Part shown: positions 57,473-64,000 of the stretch, in pieces | How positions within the stretch are numbered: position 1 is the stretch's first letter | Layout of the letters: every line of letters begins with the position of its first letter | Assembly: GCA_017654935.2 (NCBI GenBank) | Contig: CM065694.1 | Span: 1,516,013 to 1,580,012, forward strand | Direction: 5' to 3' | DNA length: 64,000 nt | DNA from: Phymorhynchus buccinoides | Lineage: Eukaryota > Mollusca > Gastropoda > Neogastropoda > Raphitomidae | Notes under the pieces: model-generated | Database searches by the model: none | Seen by the model: the letters and a program-made list of their open reading frames with translations, nothing else | What the model was told of the DNA's origin: nothing | Made by a program: the position numbers and the translations under genes

Positions 57473-57594
57473 ATATGTATAAAAGAATAGATGATCACAA
57501 TATTTAAAGGGAATCAAAGAAGCAAAATGAACAAGAAAAAATCGAAAGTGAGAACAAACAAGAAAACCTGCAAAGGAAAATTTCAACAGTCAAC

Positions 57595-57905
57595 AAAGTC
57601 CACCATTTTGTATGGAATACTACTGAAACAGATACGTTCATAAACACTCCAATGGAACAAAGTCCACCATTTTGCATGGAATACTACTGAAACAGATACG
57701 TTCATAAACACTCCAATGGAACAAAGTCCACCATTTTGCATGGAATACTACTGAAACAGATACGTTCATAAACACTCCAATGGAACAAAGTCCACCATTT
57801 TGCATAAAACAGATACGTTCATAAACACTCCAATGGAACAAAGTCCACCATTTTGCATGGAATACTACTGAAACAGATACGTTCATAAACACTCAAATGG
57901 AACAA
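57595..57905. repeat. 65-bp tandem repeat, 5 copies
   Basis: CAAAGTCCACCATTTTGCAT, GGAATACTACTGAAACAGAT and ACGTTCATAAACACTCCAAT repeat; one unit has a 19-bp deletion. Confidence 0.93.
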
Positions 57906-59264
57906 CGTCCACAAACCATTATGGATGAAATGGCAGCATATTATACATTACAATCCATACACAAATATTCACAGAAACTGTTTTCTAATCAATGTTCAAC
58001 TAATCAACAAAACAAAATAAAACCCAAACCCTCAACAGCCATAAAATTCAAGGAGAAAAATGAATGCCTATAATGTTAAAACATTTGTTTTAATCACAAT
58101 ATCTAGAAACTAAACCCATGTAACAAGGAAACATCAACAACCCATCCCCTAAAAATGACAGTCATCAAAACAAACAAATCTGTTAAAAACCTCATCAAAT
58201 AAAAACAGAAGAAACAAAAACAAACCAAACAAAACAAATAAAAGTTAATGCCAAAATGGAGGCCACCACCTGTTTCCAACACCACACTCCTCAATGCTCT
58301 GCATCTGAAGGGGAAAAAATACATATTTGAAGGAATCACCAAGAACTAAATGAAAATGGAAGAAACACAAATTTATCACACAGAAAAAAAAACAAAAAAA
58401 CACTTGATGCAGACTTTTTCAGTTGATTTCTTTGTCTGTTTCAAGTGTTTAATTATAATGACGAAACATCTCTGACTGGAATCAATATTTATTACATTAG
58501 CAACCTACCACACAGATGGGAAAAAAAAAGTATTAAAAGAAAAATGGATCAAATTGTGACGCTAACTCTTTCAGCCATGAACTAGCGATGGGCTTCCAGG
58601 CCTGGTGAGCCAGATAGACGTAGACAGATTGATTTAGGTCACATTTCAAGATCAATACAAACTATAATATGTAACGAAATATTATTAGCAAATGCAGATT
58701 TTCTTAATGCTTGGATAATATTGTTAGCATTGGCAGATTCTTCTTTTTTTTGTTCTTTTTTGTTTCGATAATTCTTTACACACACAAAATCTGTCAACCA
58801 TACTGGAATACACAGATTGTTTATTTTTAACTCCAGTCCATCAGATTACAATTAGATTGTTCACTTTTCAAGTCCCATGTTCCAACCAAATTGGAATTTA
58901 CACATTGCCCATCCTTTAAAGACTCAAATTGAGTTACTATTGAGTTACTTTCCAATGCATCATAATCAAACTTTTTTAAGTCAATGACGGTTTGTCACTA
59001 CAACATTGGGTTAAAAAAAAAGACAGACAAGGAAATTTAAAGGTTAGCCAACAAAATCCTTCTTTCAATTCAACATCACCAACCCACCAAGAAAATGTTG
59101 TTTAAAGGGTGTCAAGGAAAGAAGAAACCAGAAAAAATAACCCACAAACAAAATAGACTGATCCAACCACACAATCACGGACAAAGCATTAAACCCCAAA
59201 CGGAACGGACCAGCATTTGAACCACATAATCAGTAGAAGCAAGGGAGCCGGCAATAATAAAACT

Positions 59265-59518
59265 CACAACGTAAAGGATAAAGCCGAAACAGAATGGGAC
59301 CAACCCAATCGCGTAACACAGAGGAAACAAGGAAACCCCAGCAGTAAAACCCACAACAAAACGGGACCAACCCAATCGCGTAACACAGAGGAAACAAGGA
59401 AAAACCCGGCAATAAAACCCACGACAAAACGGGACCAACCCAATCGCGTAACACAGAGGAAACAAGGAAAAACCCGGCGATAAAACCCACGACAAAACGG
59501 GACCGATCCCATTGGATA
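59265..59518. repeat. About 62-bp tandem repeat next to an FN3 exon donor, 4 copies
   Basis: ACGGGACCAACCCAATCGCG, TAACACAGAGGAAACAAGGA and AAAACCCGGCAATAAAACCC repeat. The array starts about 14 bp inside the intron from the donor at 59531 but does not copy the splice site. Confidence 0.9.
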
Positions 59519-59531
59519 AAGCAGCACACAC

Positions 59532-59807
59532 ATGTGGAGAAATTGAAGGTGGCGGGGTCACTGTACAGCAGCCTGCCGTCCACGTGCCGACTGAAGACGT
59601 ACAGCGACACGGAGTAGTTGGTGTCCGGCTCCAGACCCTCCAACCTGGCATTCAGGGGAGAGGCCGGCAGCTCCTCCAAGCTTCGGTTCAGGAAAGGGAA
59701 ATCGTACGCGAAACCGTCAAAGACGGAGCCCGGAGGGGTGTCCCACGAGATCACCACAAAATCTATGCCTTTCTGTGACACCCGTACGTGCATCAAGGGT
59801 AAGGGTG
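59532..59807 (-). CDS. RPTP exon: one complete FN3 domain
   Basis: 276 bp, phase 1 to phase 1 (92 codons), acceptor CTTTGCAG and donor ACAT|GTGTGT. It reads PLPLMHVRVSQKGIDFVVIS, WDTPPGSVFDGFAYDFPFLN and later GLEPDTNYSVSLYVFSRHVD. The WDTPPG and L-x-P-x-T-x-Y-S-V-x-L motifs are those of FN3. Potential N-glycosylation sites: NRS, NYS and NFS. The donor GTGTGT is weak compared with others in the gene. Confidence 0.92.
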
Positions 59808-60314
59808 CTGCAAAGAGGTGAGAAATAGAGGAAGAGTGCGGAGGAAAGCACAGGGAGGAGGTTTGTGCAAAAGGGGATGTGCAGGCTTCCCTGTGAATGG
59901 AGGACACAAAGGTGATTAATACGTGTACATCAGGAACATTGGTGTCTTAACGGTGGTGGTGGTGAATGGTGCAATTCACACATTCACTCTTTTCTCATGA
60001 CTATCATCGTGAACCATATCATTATTTCAACGGTCAATTGTTCATTCTCTTTTATTTACATACTCGCATAGGTGCATAGAAAAGCTTTCACACATACGCA
60101 CACATTCACACTTCTTCTCCATCGCTTGACCTCCTATTCCTCTCAAAACACACACGCGTGCATGCACACACACACACACACACACAAACACATATACACA
60201 CACATGCATAAACCTCTCTCTGTCCCCCCTTTTCTTCCCACCTCCCTCCTTTCCCCCACACACAACCTTCCAACAAAAACTAAACCCACCCACCCAAACA
60301 ACTTTAAAATCAAA
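59808..60314 (-). other. Intron stretch without gene
   Basis: Contains a CA microsatellite at 60160-60205 and C/T-rich sequence. No exon. Confidence 0.5.
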
Positions 60315-61473
60315 CTACAACTGACACGTGGTGTTCTGCTCAATCACGAATAAACCACACACAACGATCTCTCCAGTACCACAAACAACTGACACATGGT
60401 GTTCTGCTCAATCACGAATAAACCACCCACCCAACGAACTCTCCAATCCCACAAACAACTGACACGTGGTGTTCTGCTCAATCACGAATAAACCACACAC
60501 AACGATCTCTCCAGTACCACAAACAACTCACATGTGGTGTTCTGCTCAATCACGAATAAACCACCCACCCAACGAACTCTCCAATCCCACACACACAAAC
60601 AACTCACACGTGGTGTTCTGCTCAATCACGAATAAACCACCCACCCAACGAACTCTCCAATCCCACAAACAACTGACATGTGGTGTTCTGCTCAATCACA
60701 AATAAACCACCCACCCAACGAACTCTCCAATCCCACAAACTGACACGTGGTGTTCTGCTCAATGTGAATAAACCACCCACCCAACGAACTCTCCAATCCC
60801 ACACACACACACACAACTCACACGTGGTGTTCTGCTCAATCACGAATAAACCACCCACCCAACGAACTCTCCAATCCCACACACACACAACTCACACGTG
60901 GTGTTCTGCTCAATCACGAATAAACCACCCACCCAACGAACTCTCCAATCCCACAAACAACTGACATGTGGTGTTCTGCTCAATCACAAATAAACCACCC
61001 ACCCAACGAACTCTCCAATCCCACAAACTGACACGTGGTGTTCTGCTCAATCACAAATAAACCACCCACCCAACGAACTCTCCAATCCCACACACACACA
61101 CACAACTCACACGGTGTTCTGCTCAATCACGAATAAACCACACCCAACGAACTCTCCAATCCCACAAACAACTGACATGTGGTGTTCTGCTCAATCACAA
61201 ATAAACCACCCACCCAACGAACTCTCCAATCCCACAAACTGACACGTGGTGTTCTGCTCAATCACAAATAAACCACCCACCCAACGAACTCTCCAATCCC
61301 ACACACACACACAACTCACACGTGGTGTTCTGCTCAATCACGAATAAACCACCCACCCAACGAACTCTCCAATCCCACACACACAAACAACTCACACGTG
61401 GTGTTCTGCTCAATCACGAATAAACCACCCACCCAACGAACTCTCCAATCCCACACACACACAAATAACTCAC
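60315..61473 (-). repeat. About 65-77-bp array built on an exon donor, about 16 copies
   Basis: On the gene strand each unit has TGATTGAGCAGAACACCACG then T|GTGAGTTGTTTGTG, and GGGATTGGAGAGTTCGTTGG with GTGGTTTATTCG. The last about 22 bp of the exon at 61474-61740 (ACTGAGCAGAACACCACGT) plus donor is repeated about 16 times with a CA tract of variable length. Some copies read CATGT in place of CACGT. Confidence 0.95.
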
Positions 61474-61740
61474 ACGTGGTGTTCTGCTCAGTGACGGCCA
61501 GGCTGGATTCTGTCCCTTTGTTGGCCACCACGCTGACGTTGTAGGTCTCGCCAGGGTGCGCCCCGCTGAAGGCGTAGCTCGTGTCCACTGCCACCAGAAC
61601 CGTGGGCACCTCCGCCCCGTGGGAGGCGATGATGGTCACCGTGTAGTTGTCCACACCCCCGAGGTCCGGCGCCGCCCATGTCACGTTCAACTCCTCCTCC
61701 GAGACCACTTCCACTCTGAGGTCTTGAGGCGGTCGGGGTT
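61474..61740 (-). CDS. RPTP exon: one complete FN3 domain
   Basis: 267 bp, phase 1 to phase 1 (89 codons), acceptor TTTTTCAG and donor ACGT|GTGAGT. It reads PRPPQDLRVEVVSEEELNVT, WAAPDLGGVDNYTVTIIASH and later GAHPGETYNVSVVANKGTES. PPQ-x-L-x-V, N-V-T-W-x-A-P and P-G-E-T-Y-x-V-x-V-x-A are textbook FN3. Several N-glycosylation sites (NVT, NYT, NVS, NTT). Partial copies flank it on both sides: 3' end downstream, 5' end upstream. A shifted donor (AC|GTGTGAGT) would also be possible but breaks the phase. Confidence 0.95.
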
Positions 61741-61996
61741 CTGAAAAACAGGGGAGAAAGATACTTTATTATTATTGTACACAGTTAGTGAGTTACAAGC
61801 TTCTCCGACGTGACCACTTCCACTCTGAGGTCTTGAGGAGATCAAGGTTCTGAAAAACAGGGGAGAAAGATACTTTATTATTATTGTACACAGTTAGTGA
61901 GTTACAAGCTCCTCCGACATGACACTTCCACTCTGAGGTCTTGAGGAGATCAAGGTTCTGAAAAACAGGGGAGAAAGATACTTTATTATTATTGTA

Positions 61997-62075
61997 CAAG
62001 TCAAGTCAAGTCAAAATCATCTTTATTGAGGGTTAAAGAATAAGCTAACAAAGCTTTTTTTCATCCTGCCCTCAG
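61997..62075. mobile_element. Insertion with TTTATTGAGGG and (AAGTC)n, retroelement-tail-like
   Basis: AAGTCAAGTCAAGTCAAAAT then CATCTTTATTGAGGGTTAAA interrupts one unit of the array. The short tandem and TTTATT resemble the 3' end of a non-LTR element. Weak evidence. Confidence 0.4.
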
Positions 62076-62280
62076 TTACACAGTTAGTGAGTTACAAGCT
62101 CCTCCGACATGACACTTCCACTCTGAGGTCTTGAGGAGATCAAGGTTCTGAAAAACAGGGGAGAAAGATACTTTATTATTATTGTACACAGTTAGTGAGT
62201 TACAAGCTCCTCCGACGTGACCACTTCCACTCTGAGGTCTTGAGGTTCTGAAAAACAGGGGAGAAAGATACTTCAGTGAT

Positions 62281-62456
62281 ATTGTTGTTGTTGGCTTCCC
62301 TGGCTAAAAGACTCCAGGGATCATCCATCCCAACAGCGGAAGCACTTGAACTCTTATGGTACAAGTGCATCAGCTATGGATGAGAACATTACGTGTGTGA
62401 GTGTTTTTTATTACCCCGCCACGAAGGCAGCCACACTCCGTCTTCGGGGGATTCAG
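62281..62456 (+). mobile_element. Dispersed SINE-like repeat, copy 4
   Basis: TTGTTGTTGGCTTCCCTGGC, AAAGACTCCAGGGATCATCC and CACACTCCGTCTTCGGGGGA match the copies at 19410, 31496 and 802. It sits inside the acceptor array. Confidence 0.65.
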
Positions 62457-62946
62457 TGATATTAACTTTAGTTATTAGCTCCTCGGACATGACCACTTCC
62501 AATCTGAGGTCTTGAGGAGGTTGAGGCTCTGGGAGAGAGACTTAAGACTCATTATTTTACAAGGATGAGAATTTAGGCTTGAGCCTATTCTTCCATTCTG
62601 TCCTTGAGAGAGAGAGAGAGAGAGGCGGGGGGGGGGGGAGAATTTATGGTTATCATTGCACAAGTAAAGGTAGCCGTTTTGTATGTGCATACCTTATAAT
62701 GCAAACAGGTCAGTTCTGACAATAAACAATTGGGGAAACAACACCTATGATCCGTGATCTCAGAATACTGACATTCAAAGCCATCCCACTTTCCGCTTTT
62801 CTATCTTACCCTCAAATACTGGCACACCTTCTACAGCTCAGCGTCATGCGCTTCATTCCCAGTTTGATTGCCAAAGTTTTTGCCTGCTTAGCTGTTGACT
62901 TGGCACACTCACCCACACACTCACTTATCCTCACCCTCACCCAAAC

Positions 62947-64000
<1,054 letters not shown>

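Larger units (their letters stand above)
56484..59264 (-). other. Intron, repeat-poor, no exon seen
   Basis: AT-rich intron with a CA/CG microsatellite at 57361-57472 and a five-copy repeat at 57595-57905. A small GC-richer patch at 58255-58310 does not have a frame and splice sites compatible with the neighbours (phase 1 on both sides). Confidence 0.55.
61741..62540 (-). repeat. About 108-bp array of an exon's acceptor and 5' end, 5 copies, with insertions
   Basis: Each copy carries ATCTTTCTCCCCTGTTTTTC then AG, AACCTTGATCTCCTCAAGAC and CTCAGAGTGGAAGTG(GTCA), the acceptor and first about 55 bp of the exon at 61474-61740. Copies: 61801-61868, 61912-61975, 62100-62168, 62206-62262, and a diverged one at 62465-62545. 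A (TCAAG)n/TTTATTGAG block (61997-62075) and a dispersed repeat (62281-62456) are inserted. Confidence 0.92.

Overview
This window looks like animal nuclear DNA, most likely from a marine lophotrochozoan such as a gastropod mollusc. That taxonomic call is an inference. It rests on intron-split genes with GT-AG junctions, abundant CA/CT microsatellites, TTAGGG-type interstitial telomeric repeats, a tRNA-derived SINE, many small inverted-repeat elements and an invertebrate-style R3 receptor phosphatase.

Almost the whole window is one minus-strand gene, read from about 64000 down to 48. It encodes a receptor-type protein tyrosine phosphatase of the R3 kind (PTPRB/PTPRJ/PTPRO/Ptp10D group). I place 24 exons, about 4.2 kb of coding sequence (roughly 6.6% of the window), with mutually compatible intron phases. 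In transcript order they are: fibronectin type III (FN3) domains between 61740 and 40396, a membrane-proximal FN3-like region (32590-31061), a transmembrane exon (28716-28521), a juxtamembrane exon (19371-19207), and one catalytic PTP domain (17378-48). The PTP domain has an intact WPD loop, P-loop and Q-loop, so the enzyme should be active. The 5' end of the gene (signal peptide, first FN3s) lies beyond 64000 and the last C-terminal exon lies below position 1. One short exon between 40396 and 32590 is required by intron phase but was not found.

The rest is intron filled with repeats: tandem arrays (units of 20, 30, 36, 47, 56, 58, 61, 124, 164 and 180 bp, among others), microsatellites, two kinds of SINE-like elements, a LINE reverse-transcriptase remnant, piggyBac-type TTAA elements and several foldback/MITE families, some nested in each other.

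The most unusual feature is that many tandem arrays do not sit at random. At 12 exons (13 exon edges, 3 acceptor and 10 donor) the array unit is built from the exon edge itself: splice site, a piece of the exon and adjacent intron, repeated from 1 to about 28 times, always with the one full-length exon at the outer end of the array. The array on the catalytic P-loop exon (5737-7940) carries about 17 acceptor sites. A second oddity is that the edges of two arrays (22.5-23.6 kb and 39.9-40.05 kb) look like a base-by-base blend of the repeat monomer with nearby single-copy sequence, which suggests an assembly or polishing artefact.
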